A DNA stretch of 64,000 bases from Schistocephalus solidus (taxonomy: Eukaryota; Platyhelminthes; Cestoda; Diphyllobothriidea; Diphyllobothriidae), in assembly GCA_017591395.1 (NCBI GenBank), contig WEDG01000293.1, positions 124,001 to 188,000 of the forward strand, written 5' to 3'. A program made the translations under genes and the position numbers. Within the stretch, counting starts at the first letter, position 1. Every line of letters starts with the position of its first letter. The notes below the pieces were generated by a model. The model had not been told where the DNA came from. It saw only the letters and a program-made list of their open reading frames with translations, and made no database searches. Shown here piece after piece: positions 1 through 9,865 of this stretch.

Positions 1-514
1 GTCTTGGTTGAGGATTTGAATCGGCTGTTGACAGAGACTTCCCTATTCTATATGTCTTGAGAATGTGAATGGACTCGCCATCCGTTAGCAACGTTTTTGC
101 ATACAATTGAAGGAGTTCCAAGTCATGTTGTACTCGCTCCTTCGGAATTACTAATGCTGACTCAGGAACGCCCTTTATGATAACATTATGTTTTCGATTC
201 AATCGAGCGCCCGTTTGCAACTCAGGTCTTTCAACTGAGTGAGTACTTGTAACCAGTTCACTTGGTCCGATAGGCCCAGATTAACCGGTTGTTGGGCAGG
301 CTGGAGCCAAATCTGTGCACGACTTGGTCTTCGTAGACCTTTTCCTCTGTGGCTTTACAAACTCACCAACCTATTCAAAATTACATGCTGGTGCAATTCA
401 AGTTTGCCAGTAGCAAGCTGGCGGAAGGACAGAAAGGGATTGAGCATGAGAATACCTCCAGCCGTGAAGGTAATGCGCTTACTTGAATTCCGTATATACC
501 TCACTTCATAAGGC
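1..514. other. Unassigned sequence
   Basis: I see no recognisable gene or repeat before the first TRIM array. The short open frames have no protein-like features. Confidence 0.4.
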
Positions 515-518
515 ATAT

Positions 519-1080
519 TGTAACGGACCACAGAACCGACATAATTGTTTGAAGGTACTGGGAGCGCTTTTCGCGTGGATCCCAGATGGGAAAGGGGAGT
601 GAAGACTCACTTTTGGTACAAGCCCCGGATGGAGACAGAGTGATTGATTGTTGGTGAAGAGGTCGTTGCCACCTTCCACTCTCAAACGCTGACCCCCATC
701 CCCACAGTTATCGTCTCCACACATCGTGTCATTGTCTCCCACTCAATATCAGCATCCTTTCGTTCCAGTCCTGCAGTTGCCCACATCGTGGCATTCTCCA
801 CCGGTTATCCAATGGACATGAGAGAATTCATCCCAGTCCATACAGTACATATCCACATGTAACGCTTCCTTCCTTATTTTATTTTGTACCCTTCCATAAA
901 TTTATATCCTTCTTACTAGTAGAATCAATTTCTTCATTTCTGCTGTTTTTTCGAATAAATGTTGTATTTGTGTGATCGGCATTGGGCTTAGTGACTCTGT
1001 TAAGTACTCGCACCAACTAAAATGACCACAGGTGCTTAACTCGCCCGTGTGTTCCAACCTCGGAGTCTTCGGTCGCTACA
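519..1080 (+). repeat. TRIM LTR1 (alpha variant)
   Basis: 562 bp, starting TGTAACGGACC and ending GCTACA, so the termini form TGTA/TACA. The 3' half is the alpha version, shared with LTR2 and with the middle LTR of array 2. No purine tract precedes it, as expected for the outer 5' LTR. Confidence 0.78.
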
Positions 1081-1179
1081 TTGGTGTTAGTGGTGGGATA
1101 GAGAGGGGCACACACCTTTTTACTGTGAAAACCAATCCCCACAGCACTGAGGATAGTGCTGTGACTCAGGAGGGGGATT
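1081..1179 (+). other. TRIM internal domain 1 with PBS and PPT
   Basis: 99 bp. The primer binding site is 1,081-1,098 and the polypurine tract about 1,168-1,177, directly before the next LTR. The middle contains a short inverted pair around AGCACTGAGGATAGTGCT. It has no coding capacity. Confidence 0.75.
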
Positions 1180-1684
1180 TGTAACGAACCACAGGACTGA
1201 ACAGGTTGTTTAAGTGGAAGGAAGACTCACTTTTGCTGCAAGCCCAGGATGGGGTCGGAATGGTCGATTGTCGGTGAAGAGGTCGGGGCCTCTTCCACTC
1301 TCAAACGCTGACCGCCATCCCCACAATTATCGTCTGCACATATCATGTCATTGTCTCCCACTCAATATCAGAATCCTCTCGCCCCGACCCTGCAGTTGCC
1401 CACAGCGTTGCATTTTCCACCGGTTATTCAACGGGCATGAGAGACTTCCTCCCAACCCATACGGAACATGTTTACATTTAAACGCTCCCTTACTTATTTT
1501 CTTTGTACACCTTTCTTACTAATAGAATCCGTTTCCTACATTTACACTGTTTATTCTAATGACTTCTATATTCGCTTGATCGGCATGGGGCTTAGTGACT
1601 CTGTTAAGTAATTGCACCAACTAAAATGAATACAAGTGCTTTACTCGCCCGTGTGTGCCAACCTCGGAGTCTTGGGCCGCTACT
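1180..1684 (+). repeat. TRIM LTR2 (alpha variant)
   Basis: 505 bp, homologous to LTR1 but with a shorter 5' part. The end is GCTACT rather than GCTACA, a single change from the family end. It serves as the 3' LTR of one unit and the 5' LTR of the next. Confidence 0.77.
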
Positions 1685-1784
1685 TTGGTGGCAGTGGTGG
1701 GAAAGAGAAGCGCACAAACCCTTCCCCCTGTGAACACCAACTCGACGAGCACTGAGGATAATTCTGCACCTCATGGGGAGGCTA
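1685..1784 (+). other. TRIM internal domain 2 with PBS and PPT
   Basis: The primer binding site at 1,685-1,702 (TTGGTGGCAGTGGTGGGA) is the best match here to the recalled tRNA-Leu 3' end. A shorter purine tract, about 1,775-1,781, precedes LTR3. Confidence 0.75.
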
Positions 1785-2287
1785 TGTAACGGACCACGAG
1801 ACAGACAGAATTGTTTGAATTAACTGGGAGCACTTTTCGCAAAGAACCCGGATGGGAATTGTGCAATCGTTTTCTGTGAAGATGGCCGGTGTTCCTTCTC
1901 TCCCTACCGCTGACGTCTCCCCCTCCCCGTTACCGCTTTCGTACAGGCTCACAAATTCCTGACCGTTAGGATCTCCGAGACCCTCAACCGCAGTTGCCAA
2001 CAGCGCTGCACTCCCACACGGAATCTAGCTGATCATTCGTGACTACCTCCCACTCCAAAATGATCGATTGTAAAGGTCAATATTATATGCTTGTATCCGT
2101 ATACTTCTCTTTTTTGTAACAATTTGTTACTATTAACATAGATTCCTTACGTTGCAAACATATTCTCTCCTACATACATATGTGCTTGATGAAGTGCTTA
2201 ACGATGCTACCGGCATTATATGGTTGAAACTATTACATGTGATATACTCCACGGTGTGTGCTATCCTTGACATCCTCGAACGCTTTA
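1785..2287 (+). repeat. TRIM LTR3 (beta variant)
   Basis: 503 bp. The 5' third matches LTR1 and LTR2. The 3' part is instead the beta version, matching the reverse complement of 34,262-34,500 and 35,487-35,735. The 3' end has drifted to GCTTTA. The atat duplicate follows immediately. Confidence 0.75.
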
Positions 2288-2291
2288 ATAT

Positions 2292-2904
2292 GGCGACCGA
2301 TGTTCAGTAGCAACTGTGAAACAGTGGTCTGCATCTTGCCTGTTGCAACATTAGTAACCTACCAACGTAATGACTGATTTTGTTTTGTGGGTAATAACTC
2401 AGACAACAAAGGACTGTTTTGTGCAAATAATTATCCCATTTCAGGAATAATTCGGTCAAACAAGGCAGACAGAATTGTAAAGCTTTTCGTCATAAAACAT
2501 ATTTGTTTGGATTTTGTCCTATGATAGTCTCCTAACAACACATTCTTCTTTGTCTGAGCTAAATTAATTAAATACCACTCGCCCAGTGTATGATCTATTT
2601 CAACCTTTCCGGTAGTTTAGTTCTCCTGGCCTACCCTACGATTTTTGATATTCAAATGTGAGGATTATTTAAAAACTGGTTTATTCAAATTAAGTTTTTT
2701 GTTATCTTTATTTATCCTGAATATCCGAATAATCTTAATTCACCTTCATATCGCCGCGTCGTTGAATATTTTCTTCTTAATGGTTTGTAACTCCAAAATT
2801 AATAAATTTTCTTCATTTTCGGCTTTAAAACCCGTTTTTATTCCAGTTATTTTTTTCATTTTATCCGATTTCATCGGAAAATTCATTTATCTTCGGTTTA
2901 TTAT
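2292..2904. other. AT-rich unassigned sequence
   Basis: AT-rich DNA with no recognisable gene or repeat. The open frame at 2,645-2,917 is a low-complexity product of AT bias. Confidence 0.4.
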
Positions 2905-2958
2905 CGGTGGGTCATAACAACGGAAAATGTATACATTTTCCGTTGTTATGACCCACCG
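2905..2958. repeat. Perfect 54-bp palindrome
   Basis: Two 27-base arms with no spacer (centre 2,931/2,932). The left arm begins CGGTGGGTCATAACAACGG and the right arm is its exact reverse complement. It could extrude as a cruciform or fold as a long hairpin. Confidence 0.95.
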
Positions 2959-2996
2959 AGTATTGTATAGTAACTGCAATAAACGAGGCAGTTGCG

Positions 2997-3116
2997 CAGT
3001 AACGAAATATATTTAAATGGTGGCACCAGCCTGTCTGTGGATAAAAGTCCCCAAGTTTATAAACTTGGGGACTTTTATCCACAGACAGGCTTCATTTAAA
3101 TATATTTTCGTTACTG
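2997..3116. repeat. Perfect 62-bp palindrome inside a longer imperfect hairpin
   Basis: The core 3,029-3,090 is two perfect 31-base arms meeting at GTTTATAAAC. After a short mismatch (9 bases on the left, 2 on the right) the arms continue at 2,997-3,019 and 3,093-3,116 with one gap. Weaker pairing extends a further 10-20 bases around CGAG/CTCG. The core is perfect while the outer arms have diverged. Confidence 0.93.
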
Positions 3117-4428
3117 GCAATCTCGTTAATACTACAGTACTCTTCAGTTTGAAGTGTATCTATGTGCTACCGTCCAGGGATTCTTACAGCAAACGAGCAA
3201 CTTTTGCTGCAGCGTCCTTTGAACGGTTGCTAAGTTTTAAAGTTAAGAACAAACAATTTACAGCAGCAAATACCGTTGACCGTAGATATGTAAGAAAAAT
3301 GGACTGGTTAAGATAGAACTCATTACCCAGCAGCCTTAATTGTTGGTGCCACTTGCGGGCAGTAAAATTAACTACTAGCACTGAGAGATTTACGCTTGTA
3401 ACCTCAACTCCTACCTTGAATTTCTATCCCTACTACAATCTGCTGACAGTCAGCAACTTTTAATCTAAGAGCAGTCTCAACGAAAGATCGTTTTTCTCCT
3501 TCCAAAACAACGAATTTTTCTCTTTACATTTTACAAATATAAGAGATTCCAGTTTTATTTTCTAGTTTCTCGCAAAATAGACCGAGGCTGCAAATTCGGG
3601 GAGCCAACTATGTAACTTTTTACGTCATTATATTATTTTTATGACCGAGGGCAAGTAATATGAATGGTTTTAATAGTATAGGCCACTTTCGTGAGCCCCG
3701 CCCATCTCGCTTTAACAGCAAATTGATGCTTAAATGAACTGATGACTGGAATATTCCAGTTCGTTGAAAACACGCTCCAGAACTACAGATTACCCTTTGT
3801 AGATTTATTGAAGTGAAATACATTAAAAGAGAATAAGTGAAAAGCAGAGTTAGACGTTGAATAAATTTTTGTCAAATTTGCTTGTTGGATACCTTTTTGA
3901 CGCACTTTTGCGACCCCAGCGTACGGCTTTGTATACATGGTGACCTTCAAAAAATAAATTGTTGTTGGCTATTTTTGGATCAATATTTATGCTTCAGTCA
4001 ATTTTAAACTCAGCTGAGGTGTCGTTGTGCCCTATTTAATCGAGTTAACATCTATCAATTTGCTCATTATGAGACACTGGAGGAAAACACATTCAGTCAT
4101 GCCAGGAATTTAGAATTCCCAAACCCTTTTGATGAACTGGTATAATAAGTATTTTGGTTATACCGAACGCCAGATTACACACATTGACGCAATATACAAC
4201 GTGTTTTCACTAGCAAACAACGTAAATACCACTGAACTGAGAATACCGATGCGATACACAGTCACTGCGCTTGAACATTTTATGGGTAGGAAAATGTATC
4301 AATGCTTCCCTGAGAATTTTCTTTACATTTACAAATCACGCTCACCTATTTTAGGCAAAATTGTTAAATGGACTGTCCACAAGCTACCTTTCTTGCCCCA
4401 AGTTGAATGGCGCAAAGGTTGCTAACGT
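3117..4428. other. Unassigned AT-rich sequence
   Basis: No gene, splice-supported exon or known repeat is recognised here. The short frames lack domains. Confidence 0.4.
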
Positions 4429-4470
4429 TTTCTTCTTCTTCTTCTTCTTCTTCTTCTTCTTCTTCTTCTC
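4429..4470 (+). repeat. (TTC)n microsatellite
   Basis: About 14 TTC units. PLE copies elsewhere in this window also end in TTC runs, but the flanks here show no PLE tail motif. Confidence 0.9.
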
Positions 4471-7414
4471 ACAATTTATTTTAACCGAACGTCCTAAAGG
4501 GTTTCAGTATAAATGTCTCACATGTACTTGTCTTAGATTCGTTGGCTTGGTGAATGATTAAACCGCAAGCCTCAGCTTTCACACTGGCTCCTATATTGAG
4601 TCATTATACTTATATCGCACTCGTTTATTTTGTTTAACGTCATCTCTAAATATATTATTTAGCTTATTGGAGGTTTTGCTATCGATTTTTATTTCCATGA
4701 TCGCCATTGGGAATATTTTCCTCTAGTGTTCTGGTTCACTAAACACTCCCGCCAGTCCTCGTCGCAATAAGTTATTTATTCGAAATTCCTTTCGCTTTCC
4801 TAAATTACAGAACAGGACTGTTTTCGGGTCTTCTTGTGTATCTCGGCTAAGCTTCACCGCGACATCTTTCCATTTGGCCAAATAAAGCAGGGTAGTATAT
4901 TTTTTCTTGTTTATTACGACACCATCTGCTAATAGCATTAAAATCTTATTGAAGACAGTTGAGCTCTCGCGAATACTACTTTTCAAAAATAATGAAACTC
5001 AAACCTTTTGCTGGTGCTGGACCATGACGTTTAGATTTTTCTCCCTGAAGATTTTGTCTGTCTCATAGAGGTGTAACCTTTTTCTAGTCTCTTAAAAACG
5101 CACGGTGGAATACTGGTCAACGTATTTGAGTCAAATGCTAGCTTCATAGCTTTCTAATTTTGGTCACATGTGGTGCCTTTTCGCGTTTGCATAGCCCAAG
5201 ACATGGTGAAGGGTTCCTGTTTCTAGTCGAGAATTTAAAATGTTTCAGTGTTTCAGCCGCCTCTTGCTGATTCCTTGCATACGTGTCATCTGTAGTTCCC
5301 AAGCTAGTGCCTCAAACAGTTTTCACCCGTAACCAGAGAATATTGTGTTACCCTTATTTTTTAAATATTGATGTTGGTGAGTTAACACCTTCGATTCCGT
5401 ACTGCGGCCTATGTTTCGAACCCTCCAAAATTAAGAATTATTTTAAATTGCACAAAAATTTGATTTCTACTTCTTTCTCGCGATTGAGGACTATGCGGAA
5501 AGCGAGCGTAATGGCTGCTGGTCGAACTAAAACAGCGAAATGTGCAATTGTGTTTTTTTACGTCCCTGTACGTACTCTCCTGCTAGTATTCTAATTTGGC
5601 AAGTTCAATTTGTAGGCATTTTTATTTATTCCATCTTCGCCTATATTTGCAGCAAGTTGGTACGATTTGCAATCATCTGCTGTCACTCTCATCCGTCTTA
5701 AAGCCGGAGGTCCGTGGATGGTGGAAGCAAAAAAACCCTTGCAGCTCTCTGTGTTAAGACCCACTGATCTAGAAGTTTGTGAACAAAAGTTACAAAAATA
5801 CTCATGCATATCTTAATGATAAATTTTTGAGTGCTTATTGCACATACAAATGTGTACGGCATTAATTAGCCATTGAATAATATATTTAATGGTCAGACCA
5901 CATTCAAACCGAAAAACATGGCTTTCGTTCCCCCAACATAAAACAACTGCGTTTTGATGCAGATCCCTAGGCTTTGGTGCTTTTTGTACGAACGTTGCTT
6001 AAGTGTCATCACTGTCCTGTGTCTGCTGATATTCCAGTTTCTGCCGTCCTCTGCTGGTTAGGGTTCCCGGGTGTAACGATCAATTGCAGATGCCTACCAT
6101 CCAATCTGTTTCACGATTAGCGTTGGTGGCAACCGTTCGTTTTCCCAACGCCAGTGGCTCATTCCAATCTCATTTCCCGTGGGAATTAAGTGTGCGCAAT
6201 CGGGAGAAAGGGGTTCCAGTCCAAATAGAAGGCTCTTCCTGGTAACCCCTTCTTTCAAACATTCCTCTCAGTTTGAGGCGTCTGATAAGAGATTAAGCCT
6301 CTAATACCGCATAATACGTCGCACAACATCAGCGGCACTTTGTTTCCAGCCCAGTTTGTCGTACATGTACACTTGTTAGCCGATTTGCAAACAAAATGAC
6401 AGCTGGCACACAAAATGGACTGTAATTACACGAAAAATACACGTATGCACTTTTTTGCTCCTTGATGCACGGGGTTTTAATGTTTTTTGTGCGCAGGATA
6501 GCTGTTCTATGGCAGAACACACGTGGTCTTTAAAACCTACGCATCTGTATGTCCGCCTGAGAATTAGATGGCCTGCCCCCTCGAGCCGGCAGTTTCAGTA
6601 TTCTGCTACGAACGACATCACCTGTGAGACATTACCTATTTTTGTTTTTCTTTACAGGGGTCAAAAAATTAGCTGCATGTGTGCACTATAACATATTCGG
6701 CGATTTCTCTGGGGCCCCTCGTTGTCTTACTCCATTTGCATATTCCTGGCTGGCACACCAGACCAGGCACCATCTTGACCGGCAGCATAAGGGCCCCAGA
6801 CTGGCGTCTAAGCTGCTTACGCTCTCCACCGTCCTACTTTTTTTCGACACTGTGAATTTGCTGCTTTCATGCATGTATCTGTCCCTCAATGAGATATGCC
6901 CCGCGTAATCCATCCACAAGATAGCGACAGAAAAGTTTTCATCGGGATGCCGTATTCAGACCGTCGTTTAGTCCGATATGCTGCCGTTAGCATGTCTACT
7001 TACCACATCTTTGACAGAAGGTAAACTTTTTGCTTCTTGGTGAAGGCTGGTGTAGGCCTGAAGATTTTTTTCAGAAAAGTAGCGAAATCAGTAGGAAGGT
7101 GTATTTGGCCCTGTGCCATATGTTTTGCCCATCTATATAGAGATTTTACAAACGCGGGGAAACCTCCAAAAGTCCATCGATATTTCTGAAGGGTTTCAAA
7201 CTGAGAACAGCTTTGCCATCCAATCGGTGCGCGATCAACGCAGGCTTTTTAGCTTTATCACTTTTTTATTGGCCCATTTACATTCAGTTCTCTTTATGCC
7301 TGTAGTGCGCAGTGCTTAGATGAGGAGAAGGCTACACTTCGACGACCTGTGAGGAACGGCTTCTCTCTCTCTCTGGATTTATGCCGGTACGTAATGTTAC
7401 CATAGCCAGCGAAA
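4471..7414. other. Unassigned sequence upstream of the four-TM gene
   Basis: No recognisable coding exon or repeat. The 5' part of the downstream gene (promoter, 5'UTR exons) may lie here, but I cannot identify it. A short CT run occurs at about 7,362-7,375. Confidence 0.35.
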
Positions 7415-9865
7415 ATGAGTGCCAACCGACAGACCTTTCTCAGTGGATCAGGCTTGCCGCGTTCGGTGCCCACCAGACATGTGTACCTGCCTTCGGTGGT
7501 TTCCTCCTCAGAAATTCTGCGTCTGCACGCACCCGCAACAGATGTAACCAACGGTGTACTGTCTGGTCGCCAGCAAGGCCGCCATCGCCATGCACGCGCG
7601 CCCATTAGTGGCCGGCTGAAGCGCCTCCTCTCCAACAAGGCCGTCCTAGTCAGCGCTCGCGCCATTAACCACCCCTCGCTGGATGGATGCCGTCCCTCAG
7701 CGCCATCCCTCCTGCCACTCCGACACCATCACCAGTTCCCGCTCTCCTCGTCGATTGTGCAGGGTGACATCCGGAGAACAGACATCGCCTTGCCACTCTC
7801 CGCAACCCTGTGCTCAATCAACCGTGCTATAAGACCTCCACCTGCTGCTGTCTTTACAGGCGCACATCAGCGGTCACAGAACTCCACTGTCTTCGCCAAC
7901 TCACTCCCAAGTGGACTTGGGAGGCACGGTGGTAATAATAGTGCCGCCGACGCACTGGGTGACGGGACGCCGACAGATAATGAAGACTTGTTGACCCCCG
8001 ACAGGCGTGACCGATCCTGCCTTTGGTGCCTGTGTCCGTCTCTACGCAAGCGCTGCAGCAAGTCGCATCACCCAAACTGCTCGTTTATACGTGGCCTGCT
8101 GACTTTGCCTTGTAAATCATTCTGCCACTTCAATGGACGCCGAATGCCGAATGAGAACCTGTTTGTCCTAAGTATGATTCAGATTCTCTGTGGACTGGCT
8201 GCAGTTATACTCTCGGGTGTAGCGGTTACCAAATTGGTCTTCCTCTACCAGATGGCCACGGGGCTGTGGTCAGGTTTCCTGATGCTAGCTACTGGTTTTC
8301 ACGGCATCCTCACCTCACGACGCTGCAACCCGCGAACTTTAATCAGCCTTTTGGTCTTTTGTGTGCTTGTTGCATTGGCTGCCTGTCTCCTGGCCTCTGT
8401 CTCAGTCGCCGGTCTAATTGAGGATGGTCTTTTGCGCCCAGAAACGTCCTTTTCGATCCTAAGTGCTCCCAGCATATCATCCGCTTCGTCCGCCTCCTAT
8501 TATGATTTAATACCACCGTCTCGCCAGGATAAGAGCTTTTCGTCTGATGGTAGGATGAAGTATTCTCCCCTTAGAGATAATGAAGCGCCCATACGCTTTG
8601 CGATAGAAACCCAACCGTCGCGTCTCCACCAAGTCGTGCTGCACATCCTCCTCTTGGTGATTGGCATTTTAGAGGCCTCTGTAAGTGTGGCATGTGCCGT
8701 ACTCTGTTGTCGTCAGGTTTGTCCCTCCTCAGCTCCTCCGATCTCGGCCATTAACTATCTCCGAAATCGTGGTGCCACTCTCATCCCCGGTGGTGCTGAG
8801 TTCCTCCTAGCGGTGGCGGTCGAGCCTGACCAACCACCGCCAATCCTCCTCGACTACAAAATCCCACCGCCAGACTTTCATCCCTCTGTACAGCCTTTCT
8901 TGCCGCGTCCCGGCCGTCGAGCTTTCATTCTTACACAAGCCGAGACGGGCATTCATGCACTTGCGGCTGCCCAAACAGTTGCCTCACTCCTTTCACCCAG
9001 CGGACGAAATCGACCGGAGCTGGTTGATGAGACGTGCACCTGTCAACAGGCACTGCTCGCTCATGATTCCTCTTTACCCTCGCGTCCATTTATCCAACGG
9101 ACACTGAGGGGAGTTCGATCACGACTCCGTCCTCGAGGGTTCCGGCGGACCTCCGACACGTCGCAAAAGCGGGCAGCTGCAACGCAGCTCCTGTCTCAGT
9201 TAATTTCCCTCCTGCCAACGCTGGATGTCAACAGTACTAACAACGCTGACTGCAGTTCACGATACACTACAAGTCTCTTGTACGTACTCTCCTCTCCTTC
9301 CCCGAATGAGCCACCAATGATCTTTCCACCTTTTCCCCCCGCCTATTGTCGTGATGAGACCCGATTAGAGTCCCCACCGGCGCCCGACATCAGCCACGTT
9401 CTTCAACCGCAGTCATTTAACATTGACCCGTTTCTGTGCTCTACGGTTCTGCCTCATTCCCCCTCTACTTCCCACCCACCTTCCTTTCCATCGATCCTTC
9501 GTGCGCCGACTGTCAGTCTCGGAAGTATCCAGTCACGTGTTAGTCATACTAACCTTCCTCGCTCTAACCCTCTCCCCCATCCCTCAACCCCAGTTTTGGT
9601 TCGTTCCTCGACCGGAGGACAACTGGGAGCCACTACCGAAACCACACCCGCCTTTTCCGCCTTCCGCTCTGCTTGGCCCTTCCAGCGCCAATCTAATCCC
9701 CTGTCGCCAGCGGTGACGCTAGTTGGAGACCGCATTCTCCAGCCTGTGCTTGTGATAGAGGACCAACAGTCCAACAAGGACCGCCCGCCACCCCACTACG
9801 CCAGTAGTGAAAGACTGCAACCAATACCTCCACCCTGTCCATTCCAGATGATTGACGGAAGATAA
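7415..9865 (+). CDS. Four-transmembrane protein with PPxY tail, FAM189/ENTREP-like
   Basis: This 816-codon uninterrupted frame is by far the longest in the window. The ATG has A at -3, and an in-frame TAG lies four codons upstream (7,403), so translation cannot start further 5' within this exon. Residues 1-200 are basic and low in complexity. Residues 202-237 hold seven cysteines. Four hydrophobic segments follow at about 249-272, 281-299, 308-334 and 407-430; the loop between the third and fourth (about 335-405) is serine-rich. Residues 440-816 are rich in Pro and Ser and contain PPAY (641-644) and PPHY (792-795), typical docking sites for WW-domain ubiquitin ligases. Known family: FAM189/ENTREP proteins have a CD20-like four-TM unit plus a PPxY tail that binds ITCH-type ligases on endosomes; that role here is inference. 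A good splice acceptor (7,842-7,859) means the first 148 codons could be intron. A candidate AATAAA lies at 10,359. The CDS is likely real; the family call is moderate. Confidence 0.7.
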   Translation: MSANRQTFLSGSGLPRSVPTRHVYLPSVVSSSEILRLHAPATDVTNGVLSGRQQGRHRHARAPISGRLKRLLSNKAVLVSARAINHPSLDGCRPSAPSLLPLRHHHQFPLSSSIVQGDIRRTDIALPLSATLCSINRAIRPPPAAVFTGAHQRSQNSTVFANSLPSGLGRHGGNNSAADALGDGTPTDNEDLLTPDRRDRSCLWCLCPSLRKRCSKSHHPNCSFIRGLLTLPCKSFCHFNGRRMPNENLFVLSMIQILCGLAAVILSGVAVTKLVFLYQMATGLWSGFLMLATGFHGILTSRRCNPRTLISLLVFCVLVALAACLLASVSVAGLIEDGLLRPETSFSILSAPSISSASSASYYDLIPPSRQDKSFSSDGRMKYSPLRDNEAPIRFAIETQPSRLHQVVLHILLLVIGILEASVSVACAVLCCRQVCPSSAPPISAINYLRNRGATLIPGGAEFLLAVAVEPDQPPPILLDYKIPPPDFHPSVQPFLPRPGRRAFILTQAETGIHALAAAQTVASLLSPSGRNRPELVDETCTCQQALLAHDSSLPSRPFIQRTLRGVRSRLRPRGFRRTSDTSQKRAAATQLLSQLISLLPTLDVNSTNNADCSSRYTTSLLYVLSSPSPNEPPMIFPPFPPAYCRDETRLESPPAPDISHVLQPQSFNIDPFLCSTVLPHSPSTSHPPSFPSILRAPTVSLGSIQSRVSHTNLPRSNPLPHPSTPVLVRSSTGGQLGATTETTPAFSAFRSAWPFQRQSNPLSPAVTLVGDRILQPVLVIEDQQSNKDRPPPHYASSERLQPIPPPCPFQMIDGR
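7842..7859 (+). promoter_or_regulatory. Possible splice acceptor inside the four-TM reading frame
   Basis: A pyrimidine-rich run ending in CAG lies here. If it is used, the coding exon would begin at 7,860 and the basic N-terminal stretch would not belong to the protein. The frame stays open on both sides, so the sequence alone does not decide. Confidence 0.25.

Larger units (their letters stand above)
515..2291 (+). mobile_element. TRIM (miniature LTR retrotransposon) array 1: LTR-internal-LTR-internal-LTR
   Basis: Three homologous blocks of about 505-560 bp each begin with TGTAACG. The first ends in TACA; the ends of the second and third have drifted. They are separated by two internal segments of about 100 bp. 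Directly after LTR1 and LTR2 is TTGGTG followed by a GGTGGGA block, matching the 3' end of animal tRNA-Leu as I recall it (primer binding site). Directly before LTR2 and LTR3 is a purine tract. The array is flanked by atat at 515-518 and 2,288-2,291, a 4-bp target duplication. There is no coding capacity. This fits a TRIM; TRIMs are known from taeniid tapeworms. Array 2 at 34.3-36.0 kb is the same family in the opposite orientation. Confidence 0.8.

Noticed and set aside
7294..7665. Minus-strand 123-codon frame overlapping the start of the four-TM frame
   Set aside because: Low-complexity arginine-rich shadow in a GC-rich coding region.
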